A DNA stretch of 64,000 nucleotides, taken from Tritrichomonas foetus (Eukaryota > Parabasalia > Tritrichomonadida > Tritrichomonadidae). The position numbers and the translations under genes are program-made. The notes under the pieces were generated by a model. The model worked only from the letters and a program-made list of their open reading frames with translations, did not search any database and had not been told where the DNA came from. Shown one piece after another: positions 38,956 through 48,541 of this stretch. The stretch spans positions 30,163-94,162 of the forward strand of contig MLAK01000600.1 in the NCBI GenBank assembly GCA_001839685.1, in the 5' to 3' direction. The first letter of the stretch is position 1. The number at the start of each line of letters is the position of its first letter.

Positions 38956-40809
38956 ATGTCTGAAATCCAATTTCTACCCCAAGTTCAAGAACTTTTAAAC
39001 GAAAACAGATTCGCCGACGCTATAGAACTTTGCAAATTGAAGTCTTTTCCATATTCCGCAATCAACGATAAAATTCGGGAGCTCCTTGATATCGCGAATG
39101 AAGAACTTTTCGAAAAGAAGAATCCTCAGGACGCCATAAATATTTACATCGATACAATTGGCGTTATTGAGCCGTCAAACGTTCTCTGTCGTTTCTTCTC
39201 TCCTCATCTTACGAAATATCTCACCCAATATTTAGTCGAACTTCACGTTCGTGGTTACGCAAAAGAAGCCGATACGCGCCTACTTTTCAACCTTTTCCAT
39301 CACAGAGAAGAACGGACCACTCTCGTCGATTTTATTAATCAATTACAAACAGCAAAAGAAGAAGTCGATGCGATTCACTTAAAAGGTCCCCATCAAACAT
39401 CAACTTTCGGAAACATCTTCAAAAAAGACGACTACAAGGCGAAATTCGATACTGCATCGAAGCAAAGATTCATCCAGAATTTCAAGCCAGTTGCTGCTGT
39501 CGAAACTTTGGTTGATAATGACATGAATGAGCCAGCTCTCAAAATATCGCAGATTTTCGGTGTATCTAAGCAAATCATCGATTTGATGATCAATAACGAT
39601 TATTCATCCGAATCGGAAAAAATTTCAAACTACAGAAAAGCTGCCAATATGATTTACAGTAAAATTGACGATCCAGAAGGACGATCACTTCTTCTCGAGT
39701 TTGGTCCAAAATTACTTCGAGGTGATGATGAAACTGCCAAGTTAGTTGAAAACATAGCCTTTCAACTTTGGAATGAAACCGATGAACATGATGATGCGGC
39801 CTTCCTTAAACTTTTCTGGGGATGCCCTAAACACTGTAAGGACTTTCTTGAAACAGCCTTTCAAAATAAGCCAACACCACTTTTCGTGAACGCGTATATT
39901 GAATTACTGATTCCAAATAATTATTTCTTTAAAGACCAATTTGACAAATCTGAAAAACGATCATTACAATATATTGAACATGAAGTTTCCGCTGATCCAA
40001 TACGTGCATTGAATTGTATAGATGATCCATCTATTCCGATTGATGATGTTAATCAGCTTCTGTTTATTTGTACCGAATTAGAATTCGCAGATGGTGTGAT
40101 TGCACTGTTACGAAGAAAGAATCGCGTTTCTGATATTACTTCTATATTCATTGCAAATAACATGACTAACCAACTTGTTGAATGGGTTAGATCAAAACCA
40201 GAATTAGATAGTGAAGACTGGGTTAGTATTCTTCGTTATTTTGCTGCTGTTCCAGGTGAAAATGAAGAATTTGATCAAAAACGATTAGATATGGTGAAAG
40301 ATAATGAATTTATGAAATTTTTGGTCAGTAAAGCCCAAAAAGCACGTCCTTTGTTCTCGTTAATTAAAGAATTGTCAAATAATCCAAACATTCAATTCGA
40401 TGTGATTATGGGTGACCTGAATTCCGAACTAAGCATGATGATTTCACAGCTTGATGCTGAAGAAATGAAACATAAAGAACTTTCTGAGAGATTGAAGGCT
40501 CTTGATGATGAAATTGAGAAACTTGAAGAAAAAGACTATGAATTTAAGCCAATGTATTGTGATAGATGTAGCAGTAAATTAACTGTTCCTTATGTTGGAT
40601 TCTTCTGTGGTCATAATTTGCATCAAACATGTTGTGAAACACAAGGACATGAATTGTATTGTCCAATTTGTTCAAACAAAACAATGCCAAGTTCAATTAT
40701 TAGTTCAGAAAATATGCCTGACCTTGTTTTGGATGGTAATGCAACAGACTTGCTGGAAACAACTGTGAAGATGATCGATGGTGGATTCTATTCACAAGAA
40801 ACATTTTGA
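38956..40809 (+). CDS. VPS11: VPS11-like HOPS/CORVET subunit lacking the N-terminal propeller
   Basis: The 617-residue protein starts at ATG 38956. Residues about 10-110 match the VPS11 clathrin-heavy-chain-like repeat (QDAINIYIDTIGVIEPSNVLCRFF...LTKYLTQYLVELHVRG), and helical repeats continue to about 500. A coiled coil (about 500-530) precedes a C-terminal RING-H2 (about 538-580) with CDRC, CGHNLHQTC and CPIC, as in VPS11. HOPS/CORVET tethers late and early endosomes or lysosomes before SNARE fusion. VPS11 proteins usually have about 900 residues with an N-terminal beta-propeller of about 350; here the protein begins directly at the solenoid and there is no room upstream for the rest. It is tail-to-tail with VPS26. 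Confidence 0.88.
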   Translation: MSEIQFLPQVQELLNENRFADAIELCKLKSFPYSAINDKIRELLDIANEELFEKKNPQDAINIYIDTIGVIEPSNVLCRFFSPHLTKYLTQYLVELHVRGYAKEADTRLLFNLFHHREERTTLVDFINQLQTAKEEVDAIHLKGPHQTSTFGNIFKKDDYKAKFDTASKQRFIQNFKPVAAVETLVDNDMNEPALKISQIFGVSKQIIDLMINNDYSSESEKISNYRKAANMIYSKIDDPEGRSLLLEFGPKLLRGDDETAKLVENIAFQLWNETDEHDDAAFLKLFWGCPKHCKDFLETAFQNKPTPLFVNAYIELLIPNNYFFKDQFDKSEKRSLQYIEHEVSADPIRALNCIDDPSIPIDDVNQLLFICTELEFADGVIALLRRKNRVSDITSIFIANNMTNQLVEWVRSKPELDSEDWVSILRYFAAVPGENEEFDQKRLDMVKDNEFMKFLVSKAQKARPLFSLIKELSNNPNIQFDVIMGDLNSELSMMISQLDAEEMKHKELSERLKALDDEIEKLEEKDYEFKPMYCDRCSSKLTVPYVGFFCGHNLHQTCCETQGHELYCPICSNKTMPSSIISSENMPDLVLDGNATDLLETTVKMIDGGFYSQETF

Positions 40810-41155
40810 TTGATTTTATGATCATATTTATCATTGATAAATGTGTTTGTTTTTGAAAGATCATTAACAAAATTGTTTATACAAACTTGTTGCAACACTT
40901 TATTTGATTTACTAAATAAAACTTACCTTGACATTTCTCTAGTCTTATTTGTTCCTGTTTGCTTCCTTAACCCTTCAAAATGGAAAACCGGATATTCATA
41001 TCATAAAATTTGATGTTGATAAAGATGAACAATTGTTGGAATTAAATAGTAAAAACTTGCATAAAGTAAAAAAGTACATTAAGCAAAAAAGTACATTAAG
41101 TAAAAAAGTACATTAAGTAAAAAAAATTACACTTAGTAAAAACATTTATCAAATA
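40810..41155. other. Tail-to-tail spacer between VPS11 and VPS26
   Basis: AT-rich, no gene. Its 3' part contains an A-rich tandem repeat listed separately. Confidence 0.5.
41064..41134. repeat. Tandem repeat, three 17-bp units plus a degenerate fourth
   Basis: AAG(T/C)AAAAAAGTACATT repeats at 41064-41080, 41081-41097 and 41098-41114, followed by a stretched copy to 41134. It lies 22 bases beyond the VPS26 stop codon. Together with 32940-33011 it is the second A-rich short tandem repeat at a convergent gene junction. Confidence 0.85.
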
Positions 41156-42109
41156 TTAAATACCATTATCGAGGTCCCCAGCTTCATTAGGCACTGGAGA
41201 ACTTAAATAGTCTGGTTCACATCGCACGAAATTCACTTTTAAAATTTTAGAGTACCTCTCGCCAGTCGAATCCTGCACGTGAATCTTTGCAATGATCCTC
41301 GACATCAGCTTTGAGCCACTGAAATTCAAATACCATTTCATTCCACAGCTCTTCAGGAACACTCTAAATGGAATACCATAACCTCTCACCGGGCATCCAT
41401 CGAGTATTTCAAAATTGGACAAAATGTTTTCATTCCTGAGAATTATTTTCTCATCTTCGTAATATTCTTGATGAACGATAGAAATCTGTATGGAAATGAT
41501 CTTCATTTTCAATAGAATGAAATAAACTTTTCCAACCATTTCGTCATCATATTCATATCGGTGATGAGGAAATAATATTTCCATGTGCAAAAGATTAGGA
41601 ATCCCAATCTCGTCTCTGAGAACATGACTCTGTTCTTTGATGTCAAAACCAACAACATAAAATTGCTGCTCTTCAAAAACGACAAAAGTCGATAATTTTT
41701 TGATCTGAAATTGAATGGCATAAATTGCCTGTAATGCGCCACCGTAATATGTTGCGGTAGGTGGTTTTAAATTTTGAAAATCGAAAGGTGCTTCAATGTC
41801 GCTTGTGATTTCGCCTTGTGGTTGTATATCATAATATCGGCTAAAAAATTGAGAGTAAACTTCGTTCTCATATGAGCGAAATTCGCCAACAACTGCGATT
41901 CTCAATCCTTGATGTGAGACTGTTTTTGATTTATTGTGCAAAGTGACAGAATAGATGCCCGTCAAATTTTCATCCATTGCAATGACCGATTTTCGAGTTT
42001 CAAGAACTTTTTGAGCATACTCCGTAAATCGAGGACTAGAGTTGATGTTGAATTTAACAGTAAGGCGCGATTGTAAATAAGTGTCGAGGGATTTTTGGAG
42101 TATATACAT
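41156..42109 (-). CDS. VPS26: Retromer subunit VPS26
   Basis: The 317-residue protein has the arrestin-like two-sandwich fold pattern of VPS26: SVTLHNKSKTVSHQGLRIAVVGEF in the first half, and DEMVGKVYFILLKMKIISIQISIVHQE...FEILDGCPVRGYGIPFRVFL in the second, matching the VPS26 signatures VGKIYFLLVRIKI and MDGAPVRGESIPIR. Retromer recycles receptors from endosomes to the Golgi or plasma membrane. Length is near that of the human protein. It could be a VPS26A/B- or VPS26C-type paralogue; the second-half motif favours canonical VPS26. The ATG at 42109 is the first in frame, followed directly by a hydrophobic/basic N-terminus. Confidence 0.92.
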   Translation of the reverse strand: MYILQKSLDTYLQSRLTVKFNINSSPRFTEYAQKVLETRKSVIAMDENLTGIYSVTLHNKSKTVSHQGLRIAVVGEFRSYENEVYSQFFSRYYDIQPQGEITSDIEAPFDFQNLKPPTATYYGGALQAIYAIQFQIKKLSTFVVFEEQQFYVVGFDIKEQSHVLRDEIGIPNLLHMEILFPHHRYEYDDEMVGKVYFILLKMKIISIQISIVHQEYYEDEKIILRNENILSNFEILDGCPVRGYGIPFRVFLKSCGMKWYLNFSGSKLMSRIIAKIHVQDSTGERYSKILKVNFVRCEPDYLSSPVPNEAGDLDNGI

Positions 42110-42609
42110 TGATTTTACATTAAACGGTCACCATGAATGGTAAATCAATTGATTCAATAAGTGGTTGGCCATATAGAAAAAAATTTACATAAGCACAACT
42201 TTAGTATAATTTTGAATGATTTTTTCATCGTAAATACAACTTTTTCATATATCTATAGTTCTCAATTTGAAATTTTGATGAAGATTCTGTGAGAAACATA
42301 AACACGTTTATTTCATTCTCCTCATCACATTTTGGATAATAAAAAGAGATAATATATTAAATTTTTACATTAATTCAGAAATGATGAAATTGCAAAGATA
42401 CTGGCTTCATACCCATTTATGAAATAACCAAAAATTGGAATTTCATGAAATTTCTTTTGCTAAATTTCTTTTTTTACAATTCAAAAATGTTATTTCATTT
42501 CCAAGAAGACTTCTTCTTAAGAAATTCTTCAAATATTCATAAATCTGATATGAATCTTTTTTAAAGAATAAAAATAATGAAAAACTTCTCTACTTTTATT
42601 TCATAGAGC
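42110..42609. other. Intergenic, nothing seen
   Basis: AT-rich spacer between the VPS26 start and the 3' end of the Sel1 gene. No gene, RNA or repeat is recognised. Confidence 0.5.
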
Positions 42610-43020
42610 TCAACAAGCAGCAACAGGGTTGAATCCAGCAGCTTTGGCACGCTGATAATATTTCTCTGCTTCTGCTTCATTCTTTTCAACGCCCATTCCG
42701 CCCATGAAGCAGTCACCAAGTTGCTGGAGAGCCGGACCATAGTTTTGTTCAGCAGCCATTTTGAAATACTTCACTCCTTCAGCTTGGTTTTCCTCAGCAC
42801 CAAGTCCGTTGAAAACGCAGAACCCATAAGTGAATTGGCCTTCAGCACATCCCTTATTTGCTGAACTTAATGCGAGTTTGGCGCCTCCTGGACGATCGAG
42901 TGGGGCTCCATCAGCATGAATCATGCGCCAAGCATATTTTGCCATTGCGACTGGATTTCCGGCATCTGAGTCGGCCTTAAGCTTGCTAATGTCTTCAACA
43001 TGACTGAGATCGTTCATCAT
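42610..43020 (-). CDS. Small Sel1-repeat protein
   Basis: The 136-residue protein starts at ATG 43020 (a second ATG follows at once at 43017). A longer frame starting with TTG at 43089 is rejected because an initiator sits at 43034-43038. It contains about three Sel1-like repeats with the AxxxLGxxxxxGxGVxxNxAEAxxYYxxAAxxG pattern (about residues 20-50, 52-90 and 91-128). Sel1 solenoids bind other proteins; well-known members serve in ER-associated degradation or signalling, but this one is free of other domains and has no signal peptide from this start. Codon use is less AT-rich than in neighbours, suggesting good expression. Confidence 0.88.
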   Translation of the reverse strand: MMNDLSHVEDISKLKADSDAGNPVAMAKYAWRMIHADGAPLDRPGGAKLALSSANKGCAEGQFTYGFCVFNGLGAEENQAEGVKYFKMAAEQNYGPALQQLGDCFMGGMGVEKNEAEAEKYYQRAKAAGFNPVAAC

Positions 43021-43033
43021 CTTGAAAGAAAAA

Positions 43034-43038
43034 AGTGA
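43034..43038 (-). promoter_or_regulatory. Initiator of the Sel1 gene
   Basis: TCACT on the minus strand, followed by a T-run, predicts a start at A43036 and a 16-base leader. It decides the start codon at 43020. Confidence 0.65.
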
Positions 43039-44010
43039 AATAATTACTTTGTCTTTAATTGAATAATCCAATATTCCCTCAATATTCAATGGTAATGACG
43101 ATCGCGTTATTTTATTTTAATTGATTATCTGGTTGTTTTCCATTCAAAAAACTCGATTTTCACGTATAATCAGTCAAAAAATGTGAAGTATAGAATTTTT
43201 CAATGATTTTACTCAATTTTTCTGTATTTAGACTCTGTGAATGAAGTGAGCCATTATTAGTAATATATTTCAGACTGCGATATTAATATCTTTCAAATCA
43301 TTATTATAAACTGTGAACATTGTTGGAAATGATATGCAGAATGAATATTTGTTCTTTATTGTTAAAATATAATTCCATTCATGAAAAGAAATATGGATTT
43401 ATATCGATAGTGAATATTGATTTTATCACATGAGTATTATTCATTAGGTAATAACTATGAGATGAATTATTTTCCAAAAGTGCTCCTATTATCATTATTG
43501 TGAAATTTCGAAACTTCAAAATTATTAATGTAAACAGAATAAATATTATTGAATTTAAAAAACAGAATATAATTGGCTCGAATAAATGTCCATTACATTT
43601 TTGGTGATTGCATTTATATCTCAAAAAGTGATTTCGTGAATGAAGAAAAGTTAATTGATAATTGTTATGGCAACGCTGGTCGGTTCGTCGTATTTCCAGA
43701 AGTGGTTTATCGTCAATGAAAACTAATTGTCATATTGTTTATCATTACATTATTAATGGGTGAGAGAATTATTTGGCCATATATTCACCTATTGTTTTCA
43801 CCTTAAAAGTCCAGTAATCGGAAATAGGATTATTTACATAAAAAGTTATATGCATATTCATTACTTGAATGAATTTTCTAATGTATTGACAAACATAAAC
43901 TATTCAATTTTCCAAGGAGTTGTTTTGTTTTATACAACAATCACACAAAATCACTTTGTAAAAAGTGAAAAGATCATTCAATTTACAGACAAAAGAAATA
44001 AAATTCTGAT
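43039..44010. other. Divergent intergenic region with a small GC-richer frame
   Basis: Mostly AT-rich. At 43667-43726 a 19-residue frame (starting MATLVGSSYFQKW) is far less AT-biased than its flanks; it could be a mini-ORF or remnant. A GTG-initiated frame at 43760-44017 lacks an ATG and is not credible. Confidence 0.45.
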
Positions 44011-44015
44011 TCATT
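44011..44015 (+). promoter_or_regulatory. Initiator of the DH-PH-FYVE gene
   Basis: TCATT with predicted start A44013, 16 bases before ATG 44029. Confidence 0.65.
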
Positions 44016-44028
44016 GAGGAAGTAAGCA

Positions 44029-45480
44029 ATGTCAAATCCATCTCAGCTCGAAAAAGTTATTCAAGAAGTCTACTCGTCAGAAAAGTCCTACAATGAAAGC
44101 GTCAGTAAATGTATCAATAATATCACCAAGCCACTACAAATTTTACATAAGTCTGGTGATATCCGTATCGAAAACCCAGAATTCCTCACACTATTTGACA
44201 AATATGCTGAAATTTGGAGGCTATCCAACGGATTTTTGGAAAAAATGAACGATTATATTCTATCAGGCAAGAAAATCTCAATTTTAGGAGTTTTTACATC
44301 ATTCAAGGAGGACCTTGTCGCTAAATACTTCGATTACATCCAGACATATCACCATCTTGCTCCAATTTACCGCAAAGAAAGGGAAACAAATACCGATTTA
44401 GATAAATTTTTAAAAACCAAAGAACTCATTATGATTGACACCCTTCCAAGCTTCCTTATTCTTCCAATCCAAAGGCCACCTCGCTATCGTCTTCTTCTCC
44501 AAGAAATCATCAAATATTCAGATCCTCAATCAGCCGAGCTTACCGGCCTTAAAGAGATTCTCAATGTCATTTGCAAGGCCATTTCTGATGTCGACCAGCG
44601 TATTGAAGAACTTGAAGAAGCCCTTAAGTTTGAAGAATTACAGGCCAAGATTTCCGATTTCGAAGTTGCAAAACTTTCTCGTCATCTCCTCTTTGAAGGT
44701 GACGCTGCTAAGTTTTCCAGGAAAACTCAGCAAAACCGTCATATTGTTCTCTTCACCGATTGTTTGCTTGTTGCTGAACCCTCAATGATGCGGCCATTAA
44801 AAGTAAACAAAATTTATAAGAGTGGTGAATATAACATTATTGCATTTAATGATTATCCACCTTTCACAAATGCAGTTGATGTTAGACAAAAAGAAAAGAG
44901 TTTTCGTATGAATATGAAGTCACCTAAAGAAAAAGAAGAACTCATCAAAGGTTTCAATAAAGTTTTAGAAATTTCTAAATTAACTCATCATGATTTAGAA
45001 ATGAAACTTTTCGCGCCAGTTTGGATCCCTGATGACCTTGCACCAAACTGTATGGTATGTAAATCAAAATTCACTGTAATTAATAGAAAGCATCACTGCA
45101 GGTATTGTGGAAAATGCATCTGCAGGAAATGCTTCAAGAACAAAATCGTCTTACCTGGATTAGGTGATGATGAGAAAAATGTGTGCACACCTTGCTTCGA
45201 GCACATTACTAAGATGTATGTCGAACATCCTGAAGTTAGCAGTGAATTCCTCGCAAAAATGATGAAGCAGACACAACAAAGCGTTCCTATCGTCCAACAA
45301 CCGTCCGTTTCTGCTCCACCAGCTTCGACACAACCATCTATTGGAAGATCAGCAACGTTGACTCCTTCTTCACCACCACCAGTAGCACCAGAAGCTACAG
45401 TATCACAACCTCCATCTGCACCTCCAGCAAAGTCGCCTTACTCTGATGATGACGACTATCCAACGAATCCATTTGAGTAG
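44029..45480 (+). CDS. FGD-type Rho exchange factor (DH-PH-FYVE)
   Basis: The 483-residue protein has a DH domain (about residues 7-190) with the CR3 hallmark LILPIQRPPRYRLLLQEI, a PH domain (about 205-310), and a FYVE finger (about 331-400). The FYVE finger has the WxxD entry (WIPDDLA), the RKHHCRYCG signature and four CxxC pairs, so PI3P binding is expected. The C-terminal 80 residues are Ser/Pro-rich. It should load GTP on a Rho/Rac/Cdc42-type GTPase on PI3P-rich membranes. The formin at 28966-32838 is a possible downstream effector by family knowledge, though nothing here links the two. FGD proteins often have a second PH after FYVE; it is absent here. Confidence 0.94.
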   Translation: MSNPSQLEKVIQEVYSSEKSYNESVSKCINNITKPLQILHKSGDIRIENPEFLTLFDKYAEIWRLSNGFLEKMNDYILSGKKISILGVFTSFKEDLVAKYFDYIQTYHHLAPIYRKERETNTDLDKFLKTKELIMIDTLPSFLILPIQRPPRYRLLLQEIIKYSDPQSAELTGLKEILNVICKAISDVDQRIEELEEALKFEELQAKISDFEVAKLSRHLLFEGDAAKFSRKTQQNRHIVLFTDCLLVAEPSMMRPLKVNKIYKSGEYNIIAFNDYPPFTNAVDVRQKEKSFRMNMKSPKEKEELIKGFNKVLEISKLTHHDLEMKLFAPVWIPDDLAPNCMVCKSKFTVINRKHHCRYCGKCICRKCFKNKIVLPGLGDDEKNVCTPCFEHITKMYVEHPEVSSEFLAKMMKQTQQSVPIVQQPSVSAPPASTQPSIGRSATLTPSSPPPVAPEATVSQPPSAPPAKSPYSDDDDYPTNPFE

Positions 45481-46147
45481 GAAAGTTTGATTTTGGCATC
45501 ATGTGATGAAAATGAAAGGAAAACACTAAATAGACTTAACTCTACTCTTACAACTATACGAATTAAGAATAAAAATGACAAAAATCAATCTATTCATTTG
45601 AGTTTTTTATTTACAAACAAGCTTTATTGTTTCATAAATATAATTGAAAAAGCTGTATGATCAAAATAACTTCTATCCAGGAACGAATCTTCTCCTGTTA
45701 ATGAAAACTAACTTGAAATGTGAGAAACAGTCAATGAAAACTATCATCAAACATTGTTGCCCTTTTGAGAATTGCTAAATACTAATGCAAATGCCCATTA
45801 ATGCAAGTGTTTTATCACAAATGTAAACATATATTTATGAAATGTAAAATAAATTATTGACAAGAAATTGTTGTTGGAATTCATATTCTCATGAGAAAAG
45901 TTTTAAGATTCAATTTGATAGATTGAAAATTCACTCAACTTGATGTTAAAACTATTATAACATAACAGTTTATAAAGGAATGAATGTCAAATGGGAAATG
46001 AATTCAAATAAAACTAATGAGTGGAAAGTTAACTTGATTTCTCATCATTTATAAATATAAAAACTTTAAATTATTGGTGTAAATTTATGTTGTGTTTCCT
46101 GGTTTAAATGATAATGATTTCTATAATAATCTGTACTAGTATCTGTT
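45481..46147. other. Intergenic, nothing clear
   Basis: AT-rich spacer between the tail of the exchange factor gene and the tail of the small minus-strand frame. A 61-codon minus-strand frame at 46066-46251 overlaps the better mini-gene in another frame and is probably its shadow. Confidence 0.4.
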
Positions 46148-46306
46148 TCAATTGGTAAACAGTTTTGGTTTATATAGTTGTTGAAAATAAAAGATGCAAA
46201 AAGCAATTTCAGAATATTTTTTAAAAGATTCCAGTTCTTTTTTGGCTTCATCTTCAGTTAGTATTTCATCATTTCGATTCTTGAAAGGTCCAAACTTTAG
46301 ATCCAT
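46148..46306 (-). CDS. Small 52-residue protein, unrecognised
   Basis: An ATG at 46306 opens a 52-codon frame on the minus strand ending in TGA at 46148-46150. The N-terminal half (FGPFKNRNDEILTEDEAKKELESFKKY) is charged and helical; the rest (about residues 35-45) is hydrophobic and aromatic, ending with Lys/Pro. Composition is protein-like, and an Inr (TCACA, start A46326) lies 20 bases upstream, the usual trichomonad spacing. It could be a small mitochondrial/hydrogenosomal or ER membrane subunit, which is speculation. A competing frame at 46066-46251 exists but its start lies within this one. Confidence 0.45.
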   Translation of the reverse strand: MDLKFGPFKNRNDEILTEDEAKKELESFKKYSEIAFCIFYFQQLYKPKLFTN

Positions 46307-46714
46307 TGTAACACGTTAGAAATTGTGAAGAAATTCAATGATTAGTCAAAAGTCCCGTAATACAGGCTGTCCAAAAATATCAAGGAAAAAAAAAACTATT
46401 CAGAAACACGTTATAACAAAGACAATTAAAAACAATTATATCACTTTAAATATTGCTTTACTTATTGATAGTGATGTTCGTTTGATTGCTGTAGTTTAGA
46501 CAATCGAAAACATTTATTTCGATTCAAGTTAAAAGGCTATTGGCGAATAAAGCAGGCCAAATCTGAGGAGCAATCAAATGATAAATTTCACTATTTGTAG
46601 AAACACCAAAAAAAGACAAAAAAGAAATAAAAAGTTCATTAATCAAAGACATAAAAAAAAGTAAAGTTTTATGAATTTATAAAGAAACTGATAATTTTAT
46701 TTATATTATCAAAT
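46307..46714. other. Intergenic
   Basis: Contains the Inr-like TCACA of the small gene at 46324-46328 (minus strand). The rest is A-rich spacer 3' of RPN9 with nothing recognised. Confidence 0.45.
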
Positions 46715-47830
46715 TTAACCAACCACATCTTGCGTCTTCTTTTCAAGCGCAATTCTCTGTTCATGGACCTTTGCAATCCACTTATCTATCTGTGTTTTGA
46801 GGTGGATTAACCGATCCTTTCCGAGTGTCTTTGGCTTGCACCATGTCACGACGATCTTCTGCTCTACTTCATCTATATTTCCTTTAATAATCTCTGCTGA
46901 GAGTGCTTTCAAAACAAGAAGCTCTACCTGATCTATTGTGATGTTGCATGCCTGAGCCACCTCTTCAAATGCGAATGTTCGATTCTCAAACGGACGTGAA
47001 AAAATGACCTGTAAGAAAACTGACAAGGCCAATTTGGTCTGTATGGTTCCAAGGAAGTTCGAAAAGGCAGGCGATTGAGATATCTTCGGCTGGAAAATTT
47101 CATTGAATTCTGTAATCGACTGTGGGTCTCCTCTGTCAAGCAATAAAATTAAATCCCTTAGCCATTGAAATTCGCCATTGCTTAAAGAATCTAATATTGG
47201 ATGAGCAGCCAATTCACCAAATGAGCAAACTCGACTCGAGAAAAGTGCCGCCATGCAAAGGTCGTAAGCTAAAACAACGTCTTTGTCGATTCGCGATGTT
47301 GATAAGTAAAGAAGCGCGTGTTGATAAAATGCGTCGAAATCTCCTCTGGCTTTATCGAGGTTGGCCTGGGAGTGGTGGAATGAAGAACGAACTTCAAGTG
47401 GGGTTGCTTCTGTGACACTTTTTTCAATTTCGTTTAATAATTTCAAGGCTTGTTCGAATTCGCCCTTTTGGGTTAAAACGTCGACTATTCTGAGTGAAAT
47501 TAAAGCTTTTGGTTCGGGTTTCTTTTCGAATGTTTTGGATTCTGCGATTTTTTGAAGGAAATCAATTTTTTCATCGAATGTCGGATATTCATCAGAGCAG
47601 AGAAGAACATGATGGGCAAAATGAAAACTGTCAAGGAGGTCTGAATAGTTGATGATTAACTTATCGAAAATCATGCGGCGGTGTCCTGATATTGCAGGAA
47701 CAACTAAAAATCTTTCAAGTGCATCACCTAATTCGTACCAACGTTTGCTAGCAAGGTATGCACTAATGATTTTGAGCTTATCTTGAAGTTCTGCTGGATT
47801 AATCTGTAATATTTCTTCGATTGGATCCAT
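46715..47830 (-). CDS. RPN9: 26S proteasome lid subunit RPN9 (PSMD13)
   Basis: The 371-residue protein aligns by eye with human PSMD13 over its length (376 residues). N-terminal TPR-like helices are followed by FGELAAHPILDSLSNGEFQWLRDLI, matching [25 protein letters not shown], and the PCI domain (about residues 170-340) with FSRPFENRTFAFEEVAQACNITIDQVELLVLKALSAEIIKGNIDEVEQKIVVTW. It is a structural subunit of the proteasome lid that helps hold RPN10 and orient the complex. The ATG at 47830 is the first in frame. A perfect 12-bp palindrome TTGTTCGAACAA lies 32-43 bases upstream of it. Confidence 0.95.
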   Translation of the reverse strand: MDPIEEILQINPAELQDKLKIISAYLASKRWYELGDALERFLVVPAISGHRRMIFDKLIINYSDLLDSFHFAHHVLLCSDEYPTFDEKIDFLQKIAESKTFEKKPEPKALISLRIVDVLTQKGEFEQALKLLNEIEKSVTEATPLEVRSSFHHSQANLDKARGDFDAFYQHALLYLSTSRIDKDVVLAYDLCMAALFSSRVCSFGELAAHPILDSLSNGEFQWLRDLILLLDRGDPQSITEFNEIFQPKISQSPAFSNFLGTIQTKLALSVFLQVIFSRPFENRTFAFEEVAQACNITIDQVELLVLKALSAEIIKGNIDEVEQKIVVTWCKPKTLGKDRLIHLKTQIDKWIAKVHEQRIALEKKTQDVVG

Positions 47831-48541
47831 CTATAATATTAAAAATAAATATTGACCAAGTTTGTTCGAACAACTTTTAAAATCGACTAATTATAAAAAA
47901 TCTACTTTTTCACGATGATGTATAACACGTTTTCCTAATTTTGTTTCGTGTATGTGATGTCTATTCTTTCTTGTTTTAAAATATATATATAAATACTGTG
48001 AAAGATAAAAATTAGAGAAAAATCGAAATAAATTGATCAATGATCTGGCTTGAATAAATATGAGTGATTAAAATACATTCATGAATAGAGTTTTTTGTCC
48101 AGACTTTATGGAACCCTTTCATTAATTGATCATATGATTAGAATAAACGATCTATAAAATGTCTGAATTTTTAATGAAGAGAAGCATATTTATAGAAACA
48201 AATGCATACTATATCTCTATACATCTGTATTACGACCAAAAACAAAGCAAGAAATAAATTTTACCTTTAGAATAAACCATTTTTTGTAGTAATCTATTTC
48301 ACGTTTGGTTGTAGTGCAGACGCATATAAATACATTATTTCTTTTAGGACTTGATTATCAAAGATTTAATGATAAGATAATAATATTTTGATTCTGAAGA
48401 ATTGAAAAAGCACAGAATAGTCAGCATCTTTTACAACGGCAAATAAATTTAGATGAGTTCAGAAACATAGACAAAAATGGAATTTTTTTGGAAATGATTT
48501 TATTATATAAAACAAAAAATACTATTAGCATTATTGAATAT
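47831..48541. other. Intergenic with a palindrome near RPN9
   Basis: TTGTTCGAACAA at 47862-47873 is a perfect 12-bp palindrome in the RPN9 promoter. The remainder, up to the 3' end of the zinc-knuckle gene, is AT-rich with no gene or RNA recognised. Confidence 0.5.

Noticed and set aside
43021..43089. 23-residue extension of the Sel1 protein
   Set aside because: Starts with TTG and is crossed by the initiator at 43034-43038, so the transcript begins inside it.
43760..44017. 85-codon frame before the DH-PH-FYVE gene
   Set aside because: Begins with GTG, has no ATG support and lies in the promoter of the exchange factor.
46066..46251. 61-codon minus-strand frame
   Set aside because: Overlaps the better-supported 52-residue frame in another register and has no promoter of its own.
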